Shown: positions 12,081 through 25,299, counted from the first letter of the stretch. The stretch: DNA of 64,000 nucleotides from Microcebus murinus (GCF_040939455.1 NC_134108.1:15467501-15531500), one strand, 5' to 3'. Numbers and translations: made by a program. The notes: generated by a model from the sequence alone, not told the origin.

Positions 12081-12345
12081 CAATACAGGTCCATTACTAC
12101 CGCTTAGAGATGGAAGACCGAGACGCACATGCGCGGATAAATCACGTGTAATGCGTCCCCCGTGAGCTGAGCCGGACAGCCAGAGACGGGTACGAGGGCA
12201 TTGTATTACTAGTTGCCTAAGACAGGAGGGCAGTCAAAAGCTGATGCCTAATCCCATGACGGGCTTGACAGTTCAGATACGAATGCCCCAACCAAAGACA
12301 GGCGTGGTTCCCCGGGGTGTTGTCTCCTTTTCTAAAAAAAAAAAA

Positions 12346-12693
12346 TTAAAAAGGGGAACCTGTCCGGAGCCGCAGCTCCTCATGGCTGCCACAACCTCAC
12401 ATAGCCAGCCTCAGATGGATGCCTGGTCATGCTCGGGAGACAGAAAGTGCATACTTTCTGTTCCTCCGACATGACGTGGCCCCCAGAACCTTTACTGCCT
12501 TCCTTATACGGTTTTCCTTTGCCTGTCGGAGAAACCCGCCGGGCTACTGGCATATAAGTCTGCACTCTGTTCCTAATAAACGAGACTTGATCAGACTCCT
12601 GTCTTGTCTCCGTTTCTTGTGTCTTATGCCTTTCCCAGGTCCCACTCCCTCCTCCGAGGACTCCACTAGTAACTGGTCCTGCGGGTTGGGACA
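12346..12693 (+). repeat. ERV1 polypurine tract and 3' LTR
   Basis: A polypurine tract (12346-12358, AAAAAGGGGAA core) precedes the 3' LTR at 12361-12693, which ends GGGACA and is followed by the target duplication CATTCA. It is the partner of 4641-4973. Confidence 0.92.
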
Positions 12694-12739
12694 CATTCAG
12701 GTGTAGGATCCATTTCTTATTAATATTTGTGAAAGATCA

Positions 12740-13469
12740 ATGTCTAGCTAACATTTATGCTTATGTTTTTACTAAATATCATATTAAGAGAATTTCTCTT
12801 GTACTTAAGAACATTTCTAAGACATGATCTATATTTTCTGCATAACACTTGAGTTTCGGCACATACCACAATACTGAGTTAAACAACAGTGAATGCTTGA
12901 GCTAGCGGAGTGGCCTGGTTCCTGCTGGACTGTCATCTCTGCTCAGCCTCTTTGCCTGTTTCCACTGTCCTCACTTTCCTACAGGTTCTTTGCAGTTCAA
13001 AAGCCTCTGCCTTCAAACCTCCTGCTCACATTGTGTCTCTAAGGAATCTTGAGCTATGATTGTGGGTAGCACGAGAAGCCAATGTTAAAATTGGAATTAG
13101 GACTTGGATTGCCTTCTCAAGCAGGCACTGGAAATCCATCAGGCCAGTGGGTGGCAGGGCAATTGTTCCAACTTGCACTCCTGCTGAGCTAGGCCAGCAG
13201 AACCTTGGAAGGGATGCCATGAGCTGTGGGCATAGCTCCAGCATTTGAGAGGCTCCGTGGTAAGCAATTAGGAGACCCTGGGCTGCACTGCCTCTGTGCA
13301 CCAAGGCACCCGAGCCACACACAGAAGCTGAGAATGACAGATGTCAAGGACAGGCTAAAGGTGGGGGCTGAGGCTATTCCCTGGGGACATCTTGTTCTGT
13401 CCTCCCCTATCCCTCCTGCCCATTGCTGACAAAGTCCCCCCTCCCCGCTTTCTTGCCCCTTCCCTTCCC
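12740..13469. other. Non-genic stretch, unassigned
   Basis: I see no convincing gene, LTR or LINE motif here. Several open frames exist but lack recognisable residues. It joins at about 13470 to a retroviral pol fragment. Confidence 0.4.
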
Positions 13470-13860
13470 CACAGTCTGCAGTCCCCATTAACCCCCCAAA
13501 TTTTCTGAGTTGTCTGTAGCTGGTAAAGGCATATTGACTATTCTTGAAACTCATTCAGGGCTCAATTTTCCTTTTCCTTCACTGATCAAATATCCTAGAT
13601 ACTTCACCTCCCTTTCGAACTATAAAACTTTTTGCTTTATTTTACCTAAAATTGTTTGTGTCTATACATGTTTGTGTAACCATGTATGTGTAATGTTTTA
13701 CTACCAAAATACGTAAAAGAACTCTAATTAATTAACTTGAAGAAAAAGTAAGTTCTTATAACAAATTTTATTAACAACATGGAAAGAATTCAAATGCCTT
13801 TTACTTTATGTGACCTTGGTATTCTTTGTTAAACTACTTTAAAAATTGTTATTAAGTTTT
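13470..13860 (-). repeat. Class I ERV reverse-transcriptase fragment plus flank, duplicated at 34065-34460
   Basis: On the minus strand 13470-13600 encodes a fragment of a gammaretroviral RT thumb region (Leu-Arg-Lys-Phe type motif near 13490-13520). It is continued by AT-rich sequence. The same order and sequence is present at 34065-34460, marking the left part of the large duplication. Confidence 0.65.
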
Positions 13861-13861
13861 A

Positions 13862-14204
13862 GGCTGGGCGAGGTGGATCATGTCTATAATCCTAGCACTC
13901 TGGGAGGCTAGGCGGGCGGGTGGGTTGCTCAAGGACAAGAGTTCAAAACCAGCCCGAGCAAGAGCAAGACCCCGTCTCTACTATAAATAGAAAGAAATTA
14001 ATTGGCCAACTAATATATATAGAAAAAATTAGCCGGGCATGGTGGCACATGCCTGTAGACCTAGCTACTTGGGACGCTGAGGCAGAAGGATTGCTTGAGC
14101 CCAGGAGTTTGAGGTTGCTGTGAGCTAGGCTGACGCCACGGCACTCACTCTAGCCTGGGCAACAAAGTGAGACTCTGTCTCAAAAAAATAAAAATAAATA
14201 AAAT
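13862..14204 (+). mobile_element. Alu (strepsirrhine type)
   Basis: A dimeric Alu with the lemur-type linker between monomers and an A-rich tail. The paralogous position near 34460 lacks it, so it inserted after the duplication (or was copied without it). Confidence 0.9.
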
Positions 14205-14560
14205 AAGCCGGGCGCGGTGGCTCACGCCTGTAATCCTAGCACTCTGGGAGGCTGAGGCGGGCGGATTGCTCGAGGTCAGGAGTTCGAAACCAGCCTGAGC
14301 AAGAGCGAGACCCCGTCTCTACTATAAATAGAAAGAAATTAATTGGCCAACTAATGTATATATATATAAAATTAGCCGGGCATGGTGGTGCATGCCTGTA
14401 GTCCCAGCTACTCGGGAGGCTGAGGCAGCAGGATTGCTTGAGCCCAGGAGTTTGAGGTTGCTGTGAGCTAGGCTGACGCCACGGCACTCACTCTAGCCTG
14501 GGCAACAAGGGAGACTCTGTCTCAAAATAAATAAATAAATAAAAATAAAAATAAATAAAA
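14205..14560 (+). mobile_element. Alu in the tail of the preceding Alu
   Basis: It begins GCCGGGCGCGGTGGCTCACG immediately at the A-rich tail of the previous element and ends in AAATAAA repeats. Tandem head-to-tail insertion into a poly(A) tail is common for Alu. Confidence 0.9.
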
Positions 14561-14611
14561 ATTTTTAATGTTCGCAAAATTATAAAAACTTATTTTAAGA
14601 GACAAAAATTA

Positions 14612-16244
<1,633 letters not shown>

Positions 16245-16690
16245 GTTAGGGTGGCGTTGAATCTCCCAATTTTCTAATAAAAGCTAAAAATCAACTCTGG
16301 GCTCCTCCTACCAGGGATCCTCAAACTTTTTAAACAGGGGGCCAGTTCACTCTCCCTCAGACCCTGGGAGAGTGGGCACTGTGGGCCCCGGACTAGCGGG
16401 CTGCTAAGCAGGACAGGCAATGGAGGCAAAAACACCCGGGGGCAGGGTAAATGTCCTTGGCAAGCTGCATGTGGCCCGCGGCCATAGTTTGAGGACCCCT
16501 TTATTGCTATCTCTCCCTCAAACTAGCAGGCAACCTGCTGGGACTCTGTTTTCACAAACACCTGAAGAGCCCAGGAGAGAAATGAAACTATTTCTCTTTA
16601 CATTTCCCCAGCTCAGGCTTTTAGAATTTGCTTTACACTCTCAAGGTGTTCCAGAAAAGCTCTGGGACAGACAGACAGCCTGTGGGGGGC
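16245..16690 (+). repeat. LTR-like segment following the polypurine tract
   Basis: It starts TGTTAGGGTGGCG right after the purine tract and contains a hAT-like MITE (16312-16502). The right end is unclear because it merges into an antisense LTR fragment. Its duplicate starts at about 51027. Confidence 0.45.
16312..16502. mobile_element. hAT-like MITE with imperfect terminal inverted repeats
   Basis: The left end AGGGATCCTCAAACT and the reverse complement of the right end, AGGGGTCCTCAAACT, are inverted repeats with one difference. The element is non-coding and about 190 bp. It is duplicated at about 51094-51289. The target duplication is not recognisable. Confidence 0.55.
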
Positions 16691-16694
16691 TTTG

Positions 16695-16860
16695 GTGGTG
16701 GAGGTTACAGGCAAGGTCATAAATCAGTACATGGAGGCAGAGGTTGGTTTGGCCTGAAACAGTGGACCATCTCTAAGGTGGAGGGGCTGGTTACAGATTA
16801 TAGGTGGGTTTAAAGATTCCTTGACTTTTAATGATTAAAGACATGAAGCTTTGTCTAAGG
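16695..16860 (-). repeat. Antisense copy of the 3196-type LTR upstream of ULBP copy 2
   Basis: The run 'GGTTACAGGCAAGGTC...GGTGGGTTTAAAGATT' is the reverse complement of the middle of the LTR at about 3535-3650. It also occurs before copies 3 and 4 (from about 51490 and 61907), so it was part of the ancestral duplicon. Confidence 0.65.
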
Positions 16861-17150
16861 GCTTGGAATATTTTAACATAAAGAGCTCTTTGTCAGAAAT
16901 AAAACACCAAAAGGGCGCCAAGGGCAGTCAGAGCAACCTGCCTTACAGGAGGTTCTCACCCTCTATTCCTCAGGCCATTGGCTGAAATTTCCAAGGCACA
17001 GGCAAACAACTGGGTGGTTGGGACATCTGGGCGGGTACCAGACCCAAAACAAGCTTCCTCAGAGCCCTTGGGTGACTCAGACTGCAGCTCCCTGGCCAGC
17101 TCCCTCCTCTGACTCTGGATATCCTGCAAGCTCTGGGCTCCAGGTCTCCA
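16861..17150 (+). promoter_or_regulatory. ULBP copy 2 proximal promoter
   Basis: The segment aligns with 52720-53027 and 62000-62316. A consensus AP-1 site TGACTCA (17073-17079) lies 72 bp before the ATG and is conserved in all three promoters. The AATAAAAG (TATA-like) box present in copies 3 and 4 reads CAAAACAAG here (about 17044-17052). Function is inferred from conservation and motif. Confidence 0.6.
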
Positions 17151-20100
17151 ATGGCACGAGCCCTGGACTCTGAGCTGGGTCTGACCATCTTCCAGCTTCT
17201 ACTTCTGCTGCCATGCTCCGCCTGGGCGGGGCAAGCTGGTGAGTCCGGGGATGGAACCCAAGCGGGGTCCGGGCAAATGCGGGGAGCCTTGGGCCAAAGA
17301 GGGGGACAAGGGGGGACTTGCACCAAATGAGAGTCAGGCTTCTTGAAGGGCAGGAAAGAGCTCCTGGGACCACGCCCTGCTGCTCAGGTTCCCTCCCTCC
17401 GCTTCTGCTTCCTCAGCCACAATTCTCCTAGGCCCTAATTCTCTACTGCAAGGAGAGGAGAGGAAGCAGGCTACAAACTCCTTCCAGGAGAATGGGAGGG
17501 GCAAGAGGGTTGGAGAGGGACAGAATCACAGGTGATGAGCCCTTCCCCTCATTCAGCCAGCCCCTCCCCACCCTCTAGAAGCCACAACCAGAGCCCCAGA
17601 ACAGGGGTCCAGGTGTGCTCAGGACTGCGGGGTGTAGGGGGTATACCACAGAGAAATGATCACAGACACCCCTGGAACAACCATAGGCCCTAATCTACTC
17701 TGACAAAATCTCCCGACACTAACCCTCCAGCACCCCAGGGCTCTGTGCCCTTGAACTTAATGCTGCACTTGGCCTCAGGATATCACCTGCAGGGCAGGGG
17801 CTCAACAACCACTTCCTGCCCCTCCCTCCCTGTTCATTCTCCCAAAGCACAGGTCACACAATTTTACACCCCACCTTAGCCCCACTGTGCCCCACAAGCC
17901 TCCCTCACTGTCCCCATCTATGAAGCGGCCCTAATACCTCCTCCACAATGGCATCTTGCTGCCCTTTCTCCCCTTGCCCAGCACACACCCTGCAAACATG
18001 CCAACCTGCCCACAGACCTAAGATAGAGGGGATGGGAAGGACCTTTCCTCAGAATGAGCCTGGGGATGCTGGTAAGCAGAGACACCCACGTCTGCACTGG
18101 GATCCTTCACCCCCTATTCTGCCTGATGGGGAGACAGGATGTTATGCAACAGGCCCCACTTAGAGAGGAGTCAGCAAAGGTTTTCCATAGAGGGAAGGAA
18201 CTGCATGCTTCTCTCTCTCCAGCTGTTGGATTTTTCTCTGTGTGTAGTACATTCTCTCTGTAGACCAAAAGCAGGCAAAGACAACCTGTAAACAATGGGG
18301 GACCAGATGTAGCCACTGTGTTAGTTTGCTGACCCCAGATCAGGATATTCACAGTGTCCCAGGGATGGGTGCCCCATCCCCAGGGTGTCCTGTCTCACTG
18401 GCAAGGTGAAGAGTGAGAAGCGGGTCCTTCCCTGCCTGAGGCTTCTCTGTGTGGTAGATGAGGTGAGAGTGAGGGTCCCATGGTTTGGGGCCTCCTGCTC
18501 CCATCTTTGCTGTGGCTGCCTGGTCTATATGGGCCAGGCCACATTCGCTGCAGCCACAGGTATGAGCTCTGGGAAGGTGCTGGGACAGTGTGGTGTCCTG
18601 GGCATCTGGACACCTGCTGGTGCAGGTTGTTTGTTCCCTCTGGTCTTGCTCCTGCCAATCCTAGGAGGATCACATGTGTCTTGTCATGCTGGGCCTGTCT
18701 CCAGAGTGACATAGTGGGTGAGGAGCCCATCCCATGATGGGTAGCTCTGAGGCTGTGTAGTCACTGGTTTCCCATGGCTGGAGGCCATGGCTGGAGGCCC
18801 TACCAGGGCCAGCCATATTGCAGCCACTTTAAGTGGTGGCATGTTCCTGCTGCAAGTGGGAGGGCCTTGCTGCTAGGCACTAGGAGTCCATGTTGTGATT
18901 CCAGAATTAAGAATTGCCGACAACTCTACAAAGCCCCCCTTTCCAATCACACATGCCTCTGGAATCTTAGGGTGTCCTTGGACACATGGCCCCAAGGACA
19001 GGTCCAGCCATACTCATTCATCACATATTGTCCATGGCTGGTTTCAAGCAACAAAAGGAGTTACGTGTTTGGAGGAGAGACCATACAGCCTGCAAAGCAT
19101 AAGATATTTACCATACTAACTACAAAGGCTGTCCATTCCTCATACAAACCCAGGGAATGTGAAAGAACCATTGAATAGATCTGTGGACCCAGGGCACACC
19201 TTCTGAACAGGACCTGGGACAGGTGTCCATTCATTACTTTGCCCCAAAAGTGCGTCATCAGTAACAGGGGCAAGATGGTGCCTCAGTCCCTGGGCATGAG
19301 GTCAGCACACACCATCCAGTAGGAAGCTCTGGGTGTTTCCTGTTTCCCAGTGTGCAGCTACCAGAGGGAAGGCCCAGGTAGCTCTGTGGGGAGGCTGAAG
19401 GAGCCACTGCCCTTGCTCAGGAATTGCAGGGGGCCTCCTGAGACCCTGGGCTCTCCGGTCATGGGTTCTGGGCCTGAGAACTGCCTCAGTTTTGAAAACT
19501 GGGCAGGGAAGCCCGGTTTCTCCCTAAAGTGTTGCTTTCAGCCTCCTGAGCATCCATTCTGTGTTTAGTGTTTGTTGTAACCAGGTAAATCCAGCAGTAT
19601 CCACATTGGGTGCCATCAATTCTGCCTCTTGCACCCTATGTCCTGTTACCGGGAACAGAGCCCTCTGTGGCTGTGTAATCAAGTCTGTCTTTGCACCTTC
19701 CTTGATTCTGACAGTGCAGTGCCCCACTCAGATTATTTGGGGATTTTCCATCCCCGTTACCACTGGGGACCATTTCAGCAGCAGCGTCTCCTAGCGCCAA
19801 CCCTGCCTCAGCAACAGGCACCACCGAGCTCGTTCACAAGGCTGGGGCCCTTCGAACCGTGCATTCTTTCTGCGCTTGGTAGGCAAAGGTCCTGCGGGCT
19901 GTGCTACCCACCACAGTGCAGTGCACATTGTTCTGGGTTCCACACTCCAGCCACTCAGCACGGGCACTGCCCTGAGCCTTTGGATCCCCTCCTCCCCGCC
20001 CACCACACAAGTCTTGCATTTTCTATGTCATGCCGTGTGCACCGTGCCTGTGTCCAAGGTTCCATGAATACAACCTCAAAGTAAATCAGCATGATGTCAG

Positions 20101-23100
20101 GGGCTTTGCCAACATTTTAAAGCCAGTGACCCATGACAGTGAATTCCTCTAATGTGACCTGCATCCCACCCTCACCCTGCCCTGCCTGCCCAGCATGCCC
20201 AGGGCAGCCCCTCCACTCTCCCTCCTGCACCCACGTGGGCTGCTGCTGAAGGTGCTCTGGCACCCAGGCCTCTGCTCCCACCGCAGGCGGGCACCTCCCT
20301 GCGAGGCCATGTGCTGACCCGTGTGGGCAGAGGGCAGCTGGGACATGTCTGGGCACATGTGCTTCCTTGCCAGGCACAGACCTCCCCTCCTCCTCCTCAA
20401 ACAAGGAGCACTGGCATTGTTCTGCTGGACACGACAACCCAGGAAGTCAAATCTGGCTTGGCCACCCAGCCCTTCAGAGGGAGTCTCTCCCTGTCACAAT
20501 GTGGGGACAGTATGTGGGAGTCCTTTCCACCACAACCAGCCCTCACCTGCCTTTCTCCACCACAGAAACTCACACTCTTTCCTATGACTTCGCCATCACT
20601 CCTACATTCAGACCCTCACCACGGTGGTGTGAGGTTCAAGGCCAGGTGGATAAAAGGACTTTTCTTCACTATGACTGTGACAATAAGGCCAAACCCTGTG
20701 GTCCCCTGGGGAAGGAAATAAATGGCACAAATGCCTGGGAAGAACAGAAGGAAACACTGAGAGGCCTGGTGGAGGTCCTCACACAGGAGCTGCTTGAAAA
20801 TCTACCAGAGAATTACACACGCAGGGGTAAGTTCACAATGGCCCAGAGCAGCACAGACCAGACACTGTGGTAGGTTACAGGCATTTGTTGTTTTCATGTA
20901 AAAAATATAAAAAATAAAAAAGAGGGAGATGGGGATGTTGGTTTGATCTAATAGGTCCAGGAGCAAATCCAAGATAAGGCAGAGAGAGCAAGCCAGGAGA
21001 TAGAAAAGGAACAGGGTGGGGGCACAGGATTTGTCCAGACCGGAGCTGATCTCTTTCCCACAGGAACAGACCCTCTCACCCTGAAGGGCAGGATGTCTTG
21101 TCACAGAGACGCAGAAGGACATGCCACTGGATCCTGGCAGTTTGGTTTCAATGGACAGATGTTCCTCCTCTTTGACTCAGAGAATGGAAAGTGGGCTCTC
21201 CTTCATCCTGGAGCCAGACAGATGAGAGAGAAGTGGGAGCGTGACAGGGGCATGACCATGTTCTTCCACAAGATCTCCGTGGGAGATTGCACCAGATGGT
21301 TTGAGGACTTCTGGCTGCACTGGGAGAAAATGCTGAAGCCAACAGGTAAGTGTCCAGAGTGAATATGCTAGCTCTCTGGAGTGGAAATCTAATTACCCCA
21401 GCATGGGAGCAAGAATGTGATGTGTGAGGGAGGGAGACAAAGGGAGAGAGTGTGTGTGCATTTGTGTGTGAGCAAAAATGATCCACTTGTGTTGGGTTCT
21501 TCTTGGCAGGATAATGACATTAGTCTGGTTTCTGGCATAATTTCTCCTCTCACCTCCTCTCTTCCTCACTGCACATACTTTTGGTCCATTCATTGTGATT
21601 TTCTAAATAGCCTCCAAACTGTGGGCATCATGATGTTTCCAGACTTAGGCCTGACTGTTCCCTCCTGCTAGAACCACTTCTCTTTTCCTCTCACCTGCTC
21701 TGTTTCTAGAAATCCTTCAAAACCTCCTCAAATGCCAGCTCCAGAGACCCTCCCCTACCCACCTTCAGCCCTGGTTCCTGTTCTAGCAGGCCAGGAGGGA
21801 TGGTTATGTGGTGCCTTGCGTCCTCTGGCTTCCCTCAGCAGCGTGGGAGCTCCCTGAGCATGGGACATGACCCAGTCTCCCCTGCTAGCTCAGAAACTGT
21901 CCCAGCAGCTGCCACACACCAGGGGTACAGACGTGCGTGTTGCAGGAGGACCTGGGACAGCAATAGCTGAGGAGGCGGCTCCTCAGATTTGGGGCTCAGA
22001 CCAGGGCTGTCACTCTCCTGTTTCCATTTCAGCACCACCTACTGAGGCCTCAGGCACAGCCCACGTCACGGCCAGGGCCACCAGGTCCATCTGCTGCAGC
22101 CTCACTCTGCTCCTCACCTGCTTCATCCTATGGGCCATGCTGAGTAAGTGCCTGGAGTGACAGGTGCTGTGGGCAGATTGGGAGGGAACCAGGGCAGGTG
22201 GTGAGGTGGGAGGATGGAAAAGGGACTCCCAGAGCACCCCGGCCCCATCCCTTCCATGGGACCTTCTCATCCCAGAATGAGACAGGGAAGAGAGATACTG
22301 TCACTTTATGGTACTACCCTGGGCCAGTCCATCCTGAGCTCTGATGAGTTGTCACTGTCACAGGCCAGCGGGAAGGGAAGGGCCACACCAAATCTTGGGG
22401 GGCCTGGACACTGGAGGGGAGCAGCAGCGTCAGGGGATTTTCAGAGCAGGCTGTGTGTCCTACGGGCCATGCTGGGGGCGAGCAGACAGCAGGACCATGG
22501 GCACGGGCAGCACCTTGGTGGCTCCAGGTGATGTTTCAAAGGGAAGGAGGTTTGATTTACAAAGAAGAGAGCAGGGGAACTGGGTCTAATCCCAGGAGGA
22601 GGAACCGCAATGGCCTTGACACTCCCAATTCCAAAGGCTGGATTTCAGGGCTGCACTCCACCGATCGTGGCTGGGGACACAGCAGCTAAGCTGGAAGGTT
22701 GAGAGCAGAGAGTGTCCAGGTCAAGGTTGAGAACAGGCCACTCCCCCCAGACCCTGGGGTTCCGGCTGGGCCCTGGGCTGTGTCCCTGACACCCAGCCTC
22801 CTGCACACTCCAGACCCTGAGCCAGCGGATGAGCAGAATTGACTCTGAGGACAGGTGGGCTGAGCTGTGGCTGGAGTCCCAGGGTCACAGCTGAGCTGGA
22901 CCAGGGATAGATGGGGACAGTCACATTCAGGATTGTGGGTGACATTCCCAGGGTGAGGAGAGGCTGAGAGAAGGGGAGAGAAGGATGTTTGCCTGCAGCC
23001 CCTCCCGAGGCCAGGGCACCATGGAGCCAGGCCCTCCCTGTGGACAGGCCCCGGGGCTGGAGAGCCCATGAGAGGGAGGAGGCACCGAGTGGGGCGCGGA

Positions 23101-23362
23101 CCATCCCTTGGTAGCCTCAGTCTCCAGTCACAGCATCTGGGCGGGGCCTGCGCTGATCTGCTCTTGTACATGGGGTGGAGCTGGGTACGGGCTGCAGGTA
23201 CCAGGCATGGGGGTAGCAGGGAAAATACGTCCCTTAATGACAGGTCCCCTCTGACAGGGAGAGTGACTGACAGGGACGTCTCAGGAGAACTGGCCCAGGG
23301 TCTCCTCAGCCTCCTAAACCATCACTTGTGTCTTTTCTGAAGGTCGAAGCTGCTCCGCCTAG
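17151..23362 (+). CDS. ULBP/RAET1-like NKG2D ligand, copy 2 (apparently intact, 5 exons)
   Basis: This is a predicted cell-surface ligand for the NK/T-cell receptor NKG2D. Exons: 17151-17238 (leader), 20566-20826 (alpha1), 21064-21345 (alpha2), 22033-22143 (tail) and 23343-23362 (last six codons and stop). All introns are GT-AG, and the first three junctions are phase 1, which is typical for MHC class I-like genes. The product is about 253 aa. It has a 29-residue hydrophobic leader ending near SAWAGQA, N-glycosylation sites NGT and NYT at the end of alpha1, and paired cysteines in alpha1 (WCE, YDC) and alpha2 (SCH, GDC). There is no alpha3 domain. The terminal segment TLLLTCFILWAML fits a GPI-addition signal or membrane anchor. 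Without splicing at 22144, exon 4 would instead end SKCLE at 22160. Family assignment is strong; the exact orthologue among ULBP1-6/RAET1 is not resolved. Confidence 0.88.
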
Positions 23363-23780
23363 CCCCTGTGAGCCTGCCCTGGTTCACACCCTCCCTTCTG
23401 GCCACCTCCTGTCCAGCACCTGCCGCTGCTGTCCAGACCTCCAGGAGTTTCAGCCTCCACACGTCCAAAGTGTATGATGGAACTGCGCATTGCGCATCTC
23501 AGGGGCTATAACCCTTCATCAGGATCCTATTACACTTTCCATAAATACCAGCAAGTTTCTCTTGGTGCTAAACAACGGACTTTTTGCACTTAAAGTTCTG
23601 ACTGGCTGAAAATGAAATGTCAACAAGAGAGCACTTTTCTCCTCCTGCTTTGCCTGTGGACAGCACAACAGGGTGTCCCCCTGGCTATGGATGATCCGAC
23701 TCACAACCTTCCTGCTTACCAACGGGTTCCCCAAGCCCCCTTATGGGGAACTTATAATTTAATAATGAAGGTGCTAATAA
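23343..23780 (+). other. ULBP copy 2 3' UTR and downstream flank
   Basis: Exon 5 sequence and flank are shared with copies 1 (2632-3060) and 3 (59927-60369). No canonical AATAAA is evident; CATAAAT near 23540 is a possible weak signal. Homology to copy 3 stops at about 23779 and resumes inside ERV3 at about 25297. Confidence 0.55.
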
Positions 23781-24354
23781 GCCTCTTCTTACCAGAACAT
23801 TTTATTTTCTTCCTTCACCATATAATCATGTACTCTTTAACAGAAATTGCTTTTTAAAAAGATCTGGAACTATCTTTTAAAAACTTTATTAATAATCCTT
23901 TATTTTTACTGATCACATTTTGAAATGGCTGAAAGACTTCATTTTTCTAATTATCCAGATGTACCTTTGTAAAATAGCTCTTTTATGAATTAGCAGATAA
24001 GGCTGTATGTTTCTGGAACAAAATATTGGTCATTTAAAAACTTTCTGTTTTCTGGGAACTGGGAAAATAGAAAATAAAGAGCTCAAATATTAAATAAGCT
24101 TTAAAAAAAAAACTGGTAACTTGTTTCTTCTGGGAATGTAAACAAACCTGCACAGCCTAGGGGGAGCAGTTGCCACAGCATCTTTAAGCTCCTGGCTGGT
24201 CGCATGGTTTACTTCCTCACACCATCACTTTTGTCTAAACCTTTTTATTCTGTTTTTTGAGTCTCTGTTTACTTCTATGGCCAGGCCTCCAAAGCAAAAC
24301 TCCCCTGCGAGTCCAGGTGACCCTGCAGAAGGGAAAGGTGATTACAGTGGAAAC
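23781..24354. other. Intergenic flank related to copy 1 downstream
   Basis: The stretch parallels 3065-4060 minus the solo LTR (for example 24116-24150 and the CCAGGTGA segment near 24312), giving the empty state of the LTR site and the target of ERV3. No gene seen. Confidence 0.5.
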
Positions 24355-24728
24355 TGTAAGGCTGATGGTGGGCCCCTCTCCCCTCCCTAGAGAAAAAAGA
24401 GAACAGGCTCACTGACCAAACCCACCAAAAACGACTGCCAGGCACCACCAGCCCCTCCTCCTGGAATCTGCAGGTACCACCAGCCCCTCCCCTTTCTCAG
24501 GAAGGGACAAAGACCACAGTAGAAAAAGCCCAGCTCTTCCTGCCAAAAGTCCCTAGCCTGGCCAAAACAGTAGAAAAGGCCTCACCCCCTTCAAACAGAT
24601 AGGATTTCTTGGGCCCACCTCTCTTAGGACCCCAGAACCTTGTCTGGGAGTACATAATAAAGCCACATTGTTTGGCCACAATCTTTCTCTCGCTCTGACT
24701 GTTTCTTTGACCACCAGAAAACTTTACA
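24355..24728 (+). repeat. ERV3 5' LTR
   Basis: A 374-bp LTR with a polyadenylation-type AATAAA near 24656, ending CTTTACA before the primer site. It pairs with 29565-29965. Confidence 0.8.
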
Positions 24729-24850
24729 TTTGGTGCCAAAACTTGGCAAGTCCATTTTGGCTGTGCCAGCCGCTCTGGGGCCTTGGTGCCCCACAACTTC
24801 TGAGGACTCTCCCATTCCATACCCAGACCTCCCACTGATTGCCTCCCAAT

Positions 24851-24853
<3 letters not shown>

Positions 24854-24881
<28 letters not shown>

Positions 24882-25198
24882 GAGACAGAGTCTCGCTTTG
24901 TTGCCCAGGCTAGAGTGAGTGCCATGGCGTCAGCCTAGCTCACAGCAACCTCAATCTCCTGGGCTCAGCGATCCTCCTGCCTCAGCCTCCCGAGTAGCTG
25001 GGACTACAGGCATTCGCCACCATGCCCGGCTAATTTTTTGTATATATATTAGTTGGCCAATTAATTTCTTTCTATTTTATAGTAGAGACGGGGTCTCGCT
25101 GTTGCTCAGGCTGGTTTCGAACTCCTGACCTCGAGCAATCCGCCCGCCTCGGCCTCCCAGAGAGCTAGGATTACAGGCGTGAGCCACCGCGCCCGGCG
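24854..25198 (-). mobile_element. Alu, minus strand, in the ERV3 leader
   Basis: Poly(T) first, then an antisense strepsirrhine Alu, flanked by GCCTCCCAATTCTT on both sides (24840-24853 and 25198-25213 approximately). Confidence 0.9.
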
Positions 25199-25299
25199 CC
25201 TCCCAATTCTTGACTGACAGCCTAGGCCTGTGTGAGTTACCCTGTGTTGTCCCAAACCAGATCCCCTGCCAGGAGCCTCTGTTTCCAGGAAGCTGTTCC

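Larger units (their letters stand above)
4641..12693 (+). mobile_element. ERV1: full-length betaretrovirus-like provirus (defective)
   Basis: The provirus is LTR-PBS-gag-pro-pol-env-PPT-LTR, bounded by the 6-bp target duplication CATTCA (4635-4640 and 12694-12699). The two 333-bp LTRs differ at about 13 positions by eye (about 96% identity). Gene order, a dUTPase domain before the protease, a G-patch after it and a lysine-tRNA type primer site fit betaretroviruses. The envelope looks gamma/type-D-like, so the lineage is probably an old recombinant. Every gene is interrupted by stops or frameshifts. Confidence 0.93.

Noticed and set aside
24847..24881. T-rich tract considered as a Pol III terminator or tRNA-related site
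   Set aside because: It is the antisense poly(A) tail of the Alu at 24854-25198.
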